64,000 bases of DNA from the NCBI RefSeq assembly GCF_900102135.1, contig NZ_FMVJ01000005.1, positions 137,988 through 201,987 on the forward strand, read 5' to 3'. The first letter of the stretch is position 1. Each line of letters opens with the position of its first letter. This DNA is from Microvirga guangxiensis (GTDB lineage Bacteria > Pseudomonadota > Alphaproteobacteria > Rhizobiales > Beijerinckiaceae). The translations under genes and the position numbers were made by a program. This document shows positions 1 to 7,675 of the stretch, piece by piece. The notes beneath the pieces are model-generated. The model had not been told where the DNA came from and did not search any database. It saw only the letters and a program-made list of their open reading frames with translations.

Positions 1-132
1 CTGAAAGACCAACGAAAAACGGGCTTGAGAAGCCAACCTGCAGCTTGGCTGTTCTTGAGACAGATCAATTTCGCCTTCCCCAGGAGCAGCTACAAGATCC
101 TGCGATAGAAGCCCTCTGAGAGGAACAGGACC

Positions 133-369
133 ATGCTCGATCTCGCTACGCTCTCCGAAAACCTGAAGCGCACCCGTGACGAGATCAAGCTCAAGATCCA
201 TCTCGGCTCGAAAGATTTACAGGAAGAGTGGAGCGAGCTCGAGCAGAGCTGGGCCAGCTTCGAAAGCAGAGCGCAACTCGACAAAAGCGCCCGTGATGTA
301 AGCGACGCAGTCAAAATCCTCGGCTCGGAGCTGAAGGATGCTTACACACGCATCCTGAAGGCGCTCTGA
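133..369 (+). CDS. Small helical protein of unknown function, first gene of a yqjDE-like cluster
   Basis: A 78-residue protein rich in Glu, Lys, Leu and Ser, probably almost wholly alpha-helical (coiled-coil-like), with no signal peptide or membrane segment. The only Trp-bearing stretch (EEWSELEQSWASFESR) lies mid-protein. I do not recognise a family. It ends 2 nt before the DUF883-like gene, and the next gene encodes a holin-X-like membrane protein, so the three are probably co-transcribed. By position it may partner the membrane-anchored ElaB/YqjD-like protein, which is also helical; that is inference. An AGAGGAACAGGACC stretch before the ATG provides a purine-rich ribosome-binding region. 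Confidence 0.7.
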   Translation: MLDLATLSENLKRTRDEIKLKIHLGSKDLQEEWSELEQSWASFESRAQLDKSARDVSDAVKILGSELKDAYTRILKAL

Positions 370-371
370 CG

Positions 372-659
372 ATGTCTGGTTCTTCGCAGCTTCACCGTGA
401 GCTTGCTGCTCTGCATGCGGAATTGAGCAAGTCCTCGAGCGCAGGCGCAAAGCCGCAAGAATCTGCAGAGACTGAAGCTGCCAACGGTCCTGCTCAATCG
501 CCAGGAGCCTATTTCGATCAGCAGCTGAATGAATTGAGCAAAGCGCTGTCCGACTACACGGGCACCGCTGAAGACCTCATTGCCGAGCACCCGCTGGCGT
601 CCGTGCTCGGCGCATTCGTCGTGGGACTTGCGCTTGGACGCATGGTGGGAAGGGCGTGA
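372..659 (+). CDS. DUF883/ElaB-YqjD-like tail-anchored membrane protein
   Basis: A 95-residue protein with a charged helical N-terminal two-thirds and a single C-terminal hydrophobic segment (about residues 70-93, HPLASVLGAFVVGLALGR) carrying small-residue GxxxG-like spacing. This is the layout of the ElaB/YqjD/DUF883 family, inner-membrane proteins that in enterobacteria bind ribosomes in stationary phase. The following gene is YqjE-like, matching the E. coli yqjD-yqjE order. Its stop overlaps the GTG start of that gene. Family assignment rests on architecture and neighbourhood; whether it binds ribosomes here is unknown. Confidence 0.65.
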   Translation: MSGSSQLHRELAALHAELSKSSSAGAKPQESAETEAANGPAQSPGAYFDQQLNELSKALSDYTGTAEDLIAEHPLASVLGAFVVGLALGRMVGRA

Positions 660-1165
660 TGACCATGATGGACGGCATCGTTCGTAATCTTCGCGTTCTG
701 TGGCGAGCCGAGTCGATCATCGCCGATATCCGATTCCGGCAGATGATGACCCGTTCGTCATTGAGAGGAGCCGCTGCTCTTCTCGGCCTGTTTTCTTATG
801 CCATGGGCAATTTGGCCGTGTTCTTTGCGCTCGATCAGGCCTGGGGTTCCATCCAGGCAGCCGCCCTCGTGGCGTTCGGCAACCTTGTCGTCGCCATTTT
901 GCTGCTGGTGCTGGCCGAGAGATCAAAGCCCGGGCGGGAGATGGAGCTGGCGCTCGAAGTGCGCAACTCAGCGCTCGAGGCGCTGGAGACAGACGCGCAG
1001 GCAATTCAGCTGCAACTCACCGATTTACGGGATGAAGTGCGCGGCATGAAGCAGGCCATCGTTGGCTTCGTCCGCCATCCGATCGACTCGGCTTTGCCCG
1101 CGATGCTCGTGCCTCTGGCTGGAGCCGTGATCAAAAACCTCAAGAAGCCCGCCAAGGAATCCTGA
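656..1165 (+). CDS. YqjE-like / phage holin superfamily III (holin-X) membrane protein
   Basis: A 169-residue protein with two central transmembrane helices (about residues 38-60 and 67-88) followed by a long charged helix and a weaker C-terminal hydrophobic stretch (about 145-160). This fits the PF07332-type proteins that accompany YqjD-like proteins; despite the family name these are cellular, not phage, genes. The reading frame opens at a GTG overlapping the previous stop, but in-frame ATGs at 659, 665 and 668 are equally possible starts. It is the last gene before a bidirectional terminator. Function unknown; probably an envelope or stress role. Confidence 0.65.
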   Translation: MMTMMDGIVRNLRVLWRAESIIADIRFRQMMTRSSLRGAAALLGLFSYAMGNLAVFFALDQAWGSIQAAALVAFGNLVVAILLLVLAERSKPGREMELALEVRNSALEALETDAQAIQLQLTDLRDEVRGMKQAIVGFVRHPIDSALPAMLVPLAGAVIKNLKKPAKES

Positions 1166-1187
1166 TCTTGCCGGCATCGGTGAAAGC

Positions 1188-1222
1188 AAAAGGCCGGAGC
1201 TTTACATGCTCCGGCCTTTTTC
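1188..1222. terminator. Bidirectional rho-independent terminator
   Basis: A perfect 10-bp stem AGGCCGGAGC (1191-1200) / GCTCCGGCCT (1208-1217) with a 7-nt loop, followed by T1217-1221 on the plus strand and preceded by AAA on the left (T-run on the minus strand). It sits between convergent genes and can end both. Confidence 0.85.
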
Positions 1223-1225
1223 GAT

Positions 1226-3130
1226 TTAGCGGCGCTTGTCGGAAGAGCGCTTCTTGTCCTTCGGGCCTTTGCGGTCTGAGAACTCAGCCTTACCCTTCGG
1301 CCCCTTGGACGCGAAAGGCGGCTTGCCTTCGCGGGGACCTTTGCGGTCGGAGAACTCGCCCTTTTCCTTAGGGCCTTTGCGATCCGAGAACTCCGTTTTG
1401 GCCTTCGGACCCTTGGATTTGGGGCCATCCCAAGGCTTTCCACCTGAAGGTTTTCCCGAAGACTTGCCGCCATGCGGCGCATCGGCGGGCTCGATGCGGA
1501 TGTCCTCGTCGTTGGCCTTGCGCACGGCGGAGGCGAATTTCGGCGCGTGAGATTTGGCGATCTGGAACTTCGACTCGCTGTCGAAAATCTTGATCGATCC
1601 GATCTCCCTCTTCGTTACGTGGCCGAGACGGCAGATGATCGGAAGCAGCCAGCGCGGGTCGGCGTTGTTGCGGCGTCCCACGCTCATGCGGAACCACACC
1701 ATGTCTTCCGACGAGCCGTACCCGCCGTCCTCCGATGATCCGCGGCCCCAGGTCTTGCCGCCTGAGCGGTCTTCCTGACGCTCCCGCTTGTCCTTGCGGT
1801 CACGCGGGGCGCGGTTCTCGCCCGGGTCGAAGACTTCTTCGGGAGCAGGCAGGCGCGAGCGGTGAAAGCGCGCCAGGGCATTGGCGATCTCTTCAGCCGA
1901 TTTCTTCTCCATGAGCACGCGAGCCATGGCGACATCTTCTTCGGTGCTCTCTTCCGCGAAGATCGGATCGCTCATTAGGCGCTCGCGATCGAGCTTGCGG
2001 ATCTCGTCGGCCATGGGAGGGCCGGCCCATTCCACATCGATGCCCGCCTGATCGATCAGGCGCTCTGCCTTGCGGCGGCGCGTATAGGGCACGAGCATCA
2101 CGCACACGCCCTTGCGGCCCGCACGGCCCGTGCGGCCGCTGCGGTGCAGAAGCGTCTCGTGATCGTTCGACAGGTCGAAGTGAATGACGAGGCCGAGATC
2201 CGGCAGGTCGATGCCGCGCGCGGCAACGTCCGTGGCGACGCACACGCGCGCCCGCCCGTCACGCAGGGCCTGCAGCGCATGGCTGCGCTCGCTCTGGCTG
2301 AGTTCGCCGGAGAGGGCGACGGCAGCGAAGCCGCGCTCGACGAGGCTCGCATGAAGGTGCCTGACCGCCTCGCGGGTATGGCAGAACACCATCGCGCCGC
2401 GGCTCTCGTAGAAGCGGAGCAGGTTCACTGTGGCGAGTTCGACCTCGTTCGGCGCGCAGCGGATGGCGCGATACTCGATGTCGCCATGCGACTGGTTCTC
2501 GACCAGCGTGTCGATGCGGTGAGCATCGCGCTGGTAGCGGCGCGCAAGAGCCACGATGTTCTTGGGCAGCGTTGCCGAGAACAGAAGCGTGCGGCGGTCT
2601 TCCGGCGTCGCGTCGAGAATGAACTCGAGATCCTCGCGGAAGCCGAGGTCGAGCATTTCGTCCGCTTCGTCGAGCACGACCACCTTCATCTTCGAGGTGT
2701 CGAGACGTCCGCGCTCCAGGTGGTCGCGCAGGCGGCCCGGCGTGCCGACGACGATATGGCACCCGTCTTCCAGCGCGCGCTGTTCGCGGCGCACGTCCAT
2801 GCCGCCGACGCAGGATACGACGCGGGCGCCTGCGGGGCCGTAGAGCCAGATCAGCTCGCGGTTGACCTGAAGCGCCAGTTCGCGGGTCGGGGCGATGATG
2901 AGGGCAAGCGGCTCGCGCGGCTGACCGAGGCGCTCGGCATCGCCCAGGAGGGTCGAAGCCATGGCCAGGCCATAGGCCACGGTCTTGCCTGAGCCGGTCT
3001 GGGCGGAAACGAGAAGGTCGCGGTCGTTTGCCTCCGCGTCGAGAACGGCGGCTTGAACGGGGGTGGGGTCGTTATAACCTCGGTCGGCGAGAGCGCGCTC
3101 GAGGCTTGGATTCGTCTTGGGGAATGGCAT
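1226..3130 (-). CDS. DEAD-box ATP-dependent RNA helicase, DeaD/CsdA-like, with C-terminal repeat tail
   Basis: A 634-residue helicase for unwinding structured RNA, probably in ribosome assembly or cold adaptation. Visible motifs: PTPVQ (Q motif, ~23-27), AQTGSGKT (43-50), PTRELA (~81), TPGRL (~130), DEAD (154-157), SAT (185-187), ATDVAARGID (~299) and HRSGRTGRAG (329-338). Residues ~480-555 resemble the DbpA/CsdA RNA-binding fold (WFRMSVGRRNNADPRWLLPIICR). The C-terminus is five 12-residue units of the type KGPKxKxEFSDR, highly basic and probably disordered RNA-binding sequence. A minus-strand acidic small protein gene lies 53 nt upstream and may share its transcript. No clear Shine-Dalgarno is seen before the ATG. 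Confidence 0.93.
   Translation of the reverse strand: MPFPKTNPSLERALADRGYNDPTPVQAAVLDAEANDRDLLVSAQTGSGKTVAYGLAMASTLLGDAERLGQPREPLALIIAPTRELALQVNRELIWLYGPAGARVVSCVGGMDVRREQRALEDGCHIVVGTPGRLRDHLERGRLDTSKMKVVVLDEADEMLDLGFREDLEFILDATPEDRRTLLFSATLPKNIVALARRYQRDAHRIDTLVENQSHGDIEYRAIRCAPNEVELATVNLLRFYESRGAMVFCHTREAVRHLHASLVERGFAAVALSGELSQSERSHALQALRDGRARVCVATDVAARGIDLPDLGLVIHFDLSNDHETLLHRSGRTGRAGRKGVCVMLVPYTRRRKAERLIDQAGIDVEWAGPPMADEIRKLDRERLMSDPIFAEESTEEDVAMARVLMEKKSAEEIANALARFHRSRLPAPEEVFDPGENRAPRDRKDKRERQEDRSGGKTWGRGSSEDGGYGSSEDMVWFRMSVGRRNNADPRWLLPIICRLGHVTKREIGSIKIFDSESKFQIAKSHAPKFASAVRKANDEDIRIEPADAPHGGKSSGKPSGGKPWDGPKSKGPKAKTEFSDRKGPKEKGEFSDRKGPREGKPPFASKGPKGKAEFSDRKGPKDKKRSSDKRR
1235..1414 (-). 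repeat. Five in-frame 36-bp repeats encoding the helicase tail
   Basis: Residues 573-632 of the helicase divide into five 12-mers: KGPKAKTEFSDR, KGPKEKGEFSDR, KGPREGKPPFAS, KGPKGKAEFSDR and KGPKDKKRSSDK. The third and fifth are degenerate. The unit is conserved at protein and DNA level, suggesting expansion by duplication. Confidence 0.85.
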
Positions 3131-3183
3131 GAAAGAGGGATGAACCGGTTGGAGGGAGCTTCCATGAGCTCCGATAAGGATGA

Positions 3184-3501
3184 TCAGCCAGAGGCAGCAC
3201 CGTCGTCTATCTCGTCGATCGACACCAGGAAAACCACATCGATATTGATGTCGCCTGAGTCTTCGCCGTCTCCGACCTCGTCCTCGTCCTCTTCGTCCAG
3301 AACCTCATAGAAGGCATCGATTTCGTCTTCGGATGCCGTTCTGGTTGTCAAGGCAGCTGAGCCGTCCCACAGGAAGCGGCCCTCGCTCTTAAACGACTTC
3401 AGGTCATCTTTAAAGCTCTCACTCAAAAAGAGCTCCTGGGCCTGTTCCTCATCGGCATTGGTCACGGCAACCGCCTTGCCGCCAATTTCCAGGGTAACCA
3501 T
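3184..3501 (-). CDS. Small acidic protein of unknown function
   Basis: A 105-residue protein with a strongly acidic C-terminal half (YEVLDEEDEDEVGDGEDSGD) ending in a hydrophobic strand-like stretch (INIDVVFLVSIDEID). There is no signal peptide. An AGGGA ribosome-binding site lies 7 nt before the ATG, supporting it as a real gene. It is transcribed toward the DEAD-box helicase 53 nt downstream. I do not recognise the family. The acidic tract could suggest a partner for a basic protein or nucleic-acid mimicry, but nothing in the sequence proves this. Confidence 0.6.
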   Translation of the reverse strand: MVTLEIGGKAVAVTNADEEQAQELFLSESFKDDLKSFKSEGRFLWDGSAALTTRTASEDEIDAFYEVLDEEDEDEVGDGEDSGDINIDVVFLVSIDEIDDGAASG

Positions 3502-3584
3502 GGGGATGTCCCTTCATCGCTCAAGCTGGGTCTCTTTGCCTAACGCATATCAGGGAATTTCGATCAATTCCGCTGTTCTGGAGC

Positions 3585-4364
3585 TTACAGGGTGTAGCGC
3601 AGGGCCTCGCTGGCGGCCCGCAGAGCCGGGAGGAAACGCTCTTCCATCTCCGAGGCCGGAACCCGGGCCGCCTGGGCGCTGAGGTTGAGGGCGATGGTCA
3701 CCTGGCCGTTCTGCACCAGAGGGACGGCGATGGAGCGCAGCCCCAGTTCAAGCTCCTCGTTGACGATGGCATAGCCCTGCTGGCGCGTATTCTCTAGCAC
3801 GCGGCGAAGCTCGTCCTTGCTCGTGATGGTCTTCGGCGTGCGGGGCTCCAGGCGCACCCGCTGGAGATAAGCCTCGATCCCCTCCGTCGGCTGATGGGCG
3901 AGGATCACTCGGCCAAGCGACGTGCAATAGGCGGGCAGGCGGCTGCCGACACCGAGGCCGATGGACATGATGCGACGCGTGGCTGAGCGGGCGATGTAGA
4001 CGATATCGTCTCCGTCCAGCACCGCGGCAGAGCTGGATTCGCCGGTCTCCTCAGAAATCCGCTCCAGAAAGGGCTGAAGCCGCGTGGCAAGCGCCGTCGA
4101 GGAGAGATAGGCATAGCCAAGCCTGAGGATGCGCGGACTCAAGGAGAAGTAGCGTCCGTCGAAATCCGCGTAATGGAGCTTGGTGAGCGTGCGCAGGTAG
4201 CGCCGCGCGGCCGCGCGGGTAATGCCGGTGATTTTGGCGACATCCGTCAGGGTGAGCCGGGGACGATTGGCATCGAAGGCCTCGATCACCTGTAAGCCTT
4301 TTTCGAGACTCGCCACAAAATCGCGGTCCTCGCTATCTTGTTTTGTGGTCTCATGTGCCTGCAT
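3585..4364 (-). CDS. IclR-family regulator of aromatic catabolism (PcaR/PcaU/PobR type)
   Basis: A ~259-residue IclR regulator with an N-terminal winged helix-turn-helix (LTLTDVAKITGITRAAARRY) and a C-terminal ligand-binding domain (LPAYCTSLGRVILA is the typical IclR core). It resembles the PcaR/PcaU/PobR group that sense beta-ketoadipate-pathway compounds. It is divergent from the importer-pca operon, so it probably controls that operon and itself. I chose the ATG at 4364 because GGAGA lies 5 nt upstream; the frame extends to a TTG at 4397 that has no good ribosome-binding site. Rhizobia often use the LysR regulator PcaQ instead. Whether it activates or represses cannot be told from sequence. 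Confidence 0.88.
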   Translation of the reverse strand: MQAHETTKQDSEDRDFVASLEKGLQVIEAFDANRPRLTLTDVAKITGITRAAARRYLRTLTKLHYADFDGRYFSLSPRILRLGYAYLSSTALATRLQPFLERISEETGESSSAAVLDGDDIVYIARSATRRIMSIGLGVGSRLPAYCTSLGRVILAHQPTEGIEAYLQRVRLEPRTPKTITSKDELRRVLENTRQQGYAIVNEELELGLRSIAVPLVQNGQVTIALNLSAQAARVPASEMEERFLPALRAASEALRYTL

Positions 4365-4413
4365 GAGGGTCTCCAAAGAGCGGCGAGTTCGACTCAAGTG
4401 GTCTTGACACCGC

Positions 4414-4467
4414 CCTCATGAATCGTCCTTGATGTTCGATATGGTAATCAATGTTCGCAATGCGCAC
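4414..4467 (+). promoter_or_regulatory. Putative promoter and IclR operator of the pca operon
   Basis: TTGACA at 4414-4419 is a perfect -35 box; a weak -10 (TCGATA/CGATAT, 4436-4442) lies 16-17 bp downstream. Just after it, GTTCGCAATGCGCAC (4453-4467) closely fits the published PcaR-type site GTTCGATAATCGCAC (outer five bases on each side identical). A second GTTCGAT half-site is at 4434-4440. The rest of the intergenic region to 4542 shows nothing else clear. Confidence 0.5.
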
Positions 4468-4542
4468 AAGATGATTGCCGTCGAACCAAGAGACCGAGAT
4501 CCTTAAAACGAGATCAGGCGGCTGGCAGGGAAGGAAACGAGG

Positions 4543-5724
4543 ATGACAGCAGGTAAGAGAATTCTGGGTGCGGCCGTCGGCGCATTGCTGATGAGTTCCG
4601 TCTCCGCATACGCTGAAACCATCAAGGTCGGCATCATCGGCCCCTTCTCGGGACCGTTCGCCCTGCAGGGCAAGAACTTCCAGGCTGGCGTAGAGGCCTA
4701 CATGGCGCTGAACGGAAAGTCCGTGAAAGGCCATGACATCGAAGTCATCTATCGCGATCTTCCCGCTGCCAACCCCGCCCAATCCCGCGCGCTCGCGCAG
4801 GAACTCGTGGTGAAGGAGAAGGTGCAGTATCTCGGCGGCGTCTATTTTACGCCGGACGCCATGGCGATCACGCCGCTGCTCGCGCAGGCCAATACACCGC
4901 TCGTGATCTTCAACGCGGCCACCTCCGCTATCATGAACACGTCGCCGCTCGTGGTCCGCACCTCGTTCACGACCGCGCAGACGACGCACCCGCTCGGCAA
5001 GATCGCCTTCGACGAAGGTGTGAAGAAGGCCATCACCGTGGTGAGCGATTACGGCCCGGGCGTCGATGCGGAGAATGCGTTCAAGAAGGCGTTCGAAGCA
5101 GCGGGCGGCCAAGTGACCGAATCCATCCGCATGCCGATGAACACCACCGATTTCAGCCCGATCATGCAGCGCGTGCGCGATTCCGGCGCGACGGGTCTCT
5201 TCACCTTCCTGCCCTCCGGACCGCCGACTCTCGGCTTCGTGAAGGCCTTCAACGAGACGGGCCTCAAGCAGGCCGGAATCAAATTCTACGCTCCGGGTGA
5301 TCTGACCCAGGAATCCGATCTGCCGGCGCTCGGCGCGGCGGCGGAGGGGCTGAAGACCAGCTTCCACTACGCGGTGTCGCATGACAGCCCGGAGAACAAG
5401 AAATTCGTGGAGGCCGCGACCAAGGCGATTGGTGGAGCCGACCAGCTCTCCTTCCCGTCGGTCGGCGCCTATGACGGCATGCATGTCATCTACAAGATGA
5501 TCGAGGCCACCGACGGCAAGCAGGACGCGAAGAAGGCGGTGGATGCAGTGAAGGGCCTGTCCTGGACGAGCCCGCGCGGACCGGTGCGCATCGAGGCCGA
5601 TACCCGCCACATCACGCAGAACATCTATCTGCGCGAAGTCGCGAAGGGTGCCGACGGAAAGTACATCAACAAGGAAATCCAGACCTTCGCCGATCAGAAG
5701 GATCCCGGTATGCCTACGCAGTAA
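4543..5724 (+). CDS. ABC importer substrate-binding protein, branched-chain/aromatic-acid type
   Basis: A 393-residue periplasmic binding protein of the LivK/Peripla_BP_6 family with a Sec signal peptide (cleavage probably after SAYA, about residue 27). The mature protein starts ETIKVGIIGPFSGPFALQGKNF, typical of the family. It is the first gene of the operon, ahead of two LivH/LivM permeases, two ATPases and the pca enzymes. By context the ligand is likely protocatechuate, 4-hydroxybenzoate or a related aromatic acid, as for other binding proteins of this family that take aromatic acids. The exact ligand is inference. Confidence 0.92.
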   Translation: MTAGKRILGAAVGALLMSSVSAYAETIKVGIIGPFSGPFALQGKNFQAGVEAYMALNGKSVKGHDIEVIYRDLPAANPAQSRALAQELVVKEKVQYLGGVYFTPDAMAITPLLAQANTPLVIFNAATSAIMNTSPLVVRTSFTTAQTTHPLGKIAFDEGVKKAITVVSDYGPGVDAENAFKKAFEAAGGQVTESIRMPMNTTDFSPIMQRVRDSGATGLFTFLPSGPPTLGFVKAFNETGLKQAGIKFYAPGDLTQESDLPALGAAAEGLKTSFHYAVSHDSPENKKFVEAATKAIGGADQLSFPSVGAYDGMHVIYKMIEATDGKQDAKKAVDAVKGLSWTSPRGPVRIEADTRHITQNIYLREVAKGADGKYINKEIQTFADQKDPGMPTQ

Positions 5725-5737
5725 GGCGAAGCCATCG

Positions 5738-5770
5738 GGGCGGACGCGATCCGATTGATCGCGTCCGCCC
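5738..5770 (+). terminator. Intercistronic hairpin after the binding-protein gene
   Basis: A perfect 14-bp stem (GGGCGGACGCGATC, 5738-5751, and its complement 5757-5770) with a 5-nt loop, followed only by a C/T-rich stretch. Lying between the binding-protein and permease genes, it probably attenuates readthrough and stabilises the upstream mRNA, giving excess binding protein. Confidence 0.7.
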
Positions 5771-5808
5771 TCTCTCTTCATTCGGGCCTGAGCGAACGGA
5801 CAACCCTC

Positions 5809-6672
5809 ATGCAGACCATCCTCAGCATTGCCATCGACGCTTTAGCGTTCGGCATGGTGCTGTTCATCATCTGCATCGGCCTGTCGCTCACCATGGGCCT
5901 GATGCGCGTCGTGAACCTCGCTCATGGCGCTTTCGCCATGATCGCGGGCTACATCGCGTCCTATGCCGCGCGCGACCTGGGGCTCGGTTATGCGGTTGCG
6001 ATTTTCCTCGCCATTATCGGCACGATCATCATCTCGATTCCGCTGGAGCGCTTCCTCTATCGCCGGATCTACGGAAGCCCGGAGCTGACCCAGGTTCTGA
6101 TGACCATCGGCATCACCTTCTGCGTCATCGGAATCACGAACTATTTCTTCGGTCCCACGCTCAAGACCATTCCGCTGCCGCAGGCTTTGAGCCAGCCTGT
6201 CGATGTGGGCTTTCGCACCATTGCGGCGCACCGGCTTTTCGTGATCGCCTGCGGCGCGGTCGTCGCCGGGGGATTGTGGTATCTCATCGAACGCACGAGC
6301 TTCGGCATCAAGCTGCGGGCGACCGTCGACAACGCGGCCATGAGCGACGCGCTCGGCGTGCGCACCCAGGTCGTCTATGCCATCAGCTTCGCTATCGCCA
6401 TCGGTCTCGCAGCGCTCGGCGGCGTGGTGGGCGCGGAGTTTCTGCCCATCGAGCCCTACTACGCTCTGCGCTATATGGTGACCTTCCTCGTGGTGGTGTC
6501 GGTCGGCGGCGCAGGCTCCATTCCAGGCGCGGTCATCGCCTGTCTCCTGTTGGGGTTCATCGATACGACCGGGCGCTACCTCATGCCCGAATTCGGCAAC
6601 TTCTTCTTCTATGCCGCGGTGATCCTCATCGTCTGCCTGTTCCCGCGCGGCTTCCTGGGAAGGGCGCAGTAA
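5809..6672 (+). CDS. LivH-type ABC transporter permease
   Basis: A 287-residue, highly hydrophobic inner-membrane permease with about eight predicted helices. It carries the LivH hallmark near the N-terminus (GLSLTMGLMRVVNLAHGAFAM). The start at 5809 (MQTILSIAIDALAFG) is chosen over an upstream GTG/ATT-type extension to 5755 because that stretch lies in the intercistronic hairpin. It is followed after 1 nt by the LivM permease. Together the two permeases form the channel for the aromatic-acid importer. Confidence 0.9.
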   Translation: MQTILSIAIDALAFGMVLFIICIGLSLTMGLMRVVNLAHGAFAMIAGYIASYAARDLGLGYAVAIFLAIIGTIIISIPLERFLYRRIYGSPELTQVLMTIGITFCVIGITNYFFGPTLKTIPLPQALSQPVDVGFRTIAAHRLFVIACGAVVAGGLWYLIERTSFGIKLRATVDNAAMSDALGVRTQVVYAISFAIAIGLAALGGVVGAEFLPIEPYYALRYMVTFLVVVSVGGAGSIPGAVIACLLLGFIDTTGRYLMPEFGNFFFYAAVILIVCLFPRGFLGRAQ

Positions 6673-6673
6673 C

Positions 6674-7675
6674 ATGCAGATGACGGCTCAGGCAGGGACG
6701 GTGTCGGCAGCGCCCAGAGCGAAACGCCTCTGGTGGCGCGATGTGGTCGGGATTGCCTTGATCGCCGCTTGCGGCGCGGCCGGCTACTGGCTCTTTCCCG
6801 ACAATCTCGCGCTGCTCACCCGGATCGTCGCCGTGGCCCTGCTGGTCCTGTCCATCGATCTCATCGTCGGCTATTGCGGCGTGGCTACCCTGGGTCAGGC
6901 GGCATTGTTCGGCGCAGGTGCTTATGCGGCAGGCATCGCCTGCGTGAACGGCGTGACCGAACCGATGACGCTGATCGCGATTGGCGCTGTTGCCGGTGCG
7001 GTGGCGGGTCTCGTCATGGGCGCGATCATGCTGCGGGCGCACGGGCTGGCGCAGCTCGTCCTCTCCATCGCCATCGTGCAGCTCTTTCATGAAGCCGCCA
7101 ACAAGGCATCCGCCTATACCGGCGGCAGCGATGGCTTGGCGGGACTGATGGTAAGTCCGCTCTTCGGGATCTTCGAATTCGATCTCTGGGGCAAGACGGC
7201 CTACCTCATGGGCCTCGCGCTGCTTCTCCTGGTCTTCATCGCGCTAAAGTTCGTCGTGGCGTCGCCCTTCGGCATGCTGTGCCGGGGCATCAAGCAGGAT
7301 CCTCTGCGCATCCGCGCCATGGGAGCCTTCGTGTTCCCGGTCCTCCTGAAGATGTTCGTGATTTCCGGCGCGGTGGCCGGCATGGGCGGCGCGCTGGCTG
7401 CCATCTCCACGCAGGTGGTCGGTCTCGACAGCGTGAGCTTCGAGCTGTCCGCGAATGCGCTCGTCATGCTCGTGCTCGGTGGGCTCGGAACGCTCTATGG
7501 CGCGCTGATCGGAACGGTGATCTTCATGGGCTTCGAGCACATGGTTTCCGCCATCAATCCGTTTCACTGGATGACGATGGTTGGCGCATTGCTGATCGCC
7601 GTCGTTATCGCGGCGCCCGGCGGCTTGAGCAGCCTATTTGAAAGGTTCTCTGCATCGCGGGGAGGGAAGGCATGA
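6674..7675 (+). CDS. LivM-type ABC transporter permease
   Basis: A 333-residue permease with about eight to ten transmembrane helices and the LivM signature region (DLIVGYCGVATLGQAALFG). It starts 1 nt after the LivH stop and its own TGA overlaps the ATG of the LivG ATPase (ATGA), showing translational coupling. It is the second channel subunit of the predicted aromatic-acid importer. Confidence 0.9.
   Translation: MQMTAQAGTVSAAPRAKRLWWRDVVGIALIAACGAAGYWLFPDNLALLTRIVAVALLVLSIDLIVGYCGVATLGQAALFGAGAYAAGIACVNGVTEPMTLIAIGAVAGAVAGLVMGAIMLRAHGLAQLVLSIAIVQLFHEAANKASAYTGGSDGLAGLMVSPLFGIFEFDLWGKTAYLMGLALLLLVFIALKFVVASPFGMLCRGIKQDPLRIRAMGAFVFPVLLKMFVISGAVAGMGGALAAISTQVVGLDSVSFELSANALVMLVLGGLGTLYGALIGTVIFMGFEHMVSAINPFHWMTMVGALLIAVVIAAPGGLSSLFERFSASRGGKA

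Noticed and set aside
1..132. EcfG promoter suggested by GGAAC at about 123
   Set aside because: No CGTT at 16-18 nt distance and it lies only 8 nt from the ATG, so it is part of the ribosome-binding region instead.
656..1165. Prophage holin
   Set aside because: No lysin or other phage gene nearby; the yqjD-yqjE-like context fits a cellular membrane protein.
4351..5781. 476-codon open frame antisense to the binding-protein gene
   Set aside because: Arg/His/Asp-rich translation with no domain; arises from the GC-biased codon use of the real gene opposite, which has a signal peptide and family motifs.
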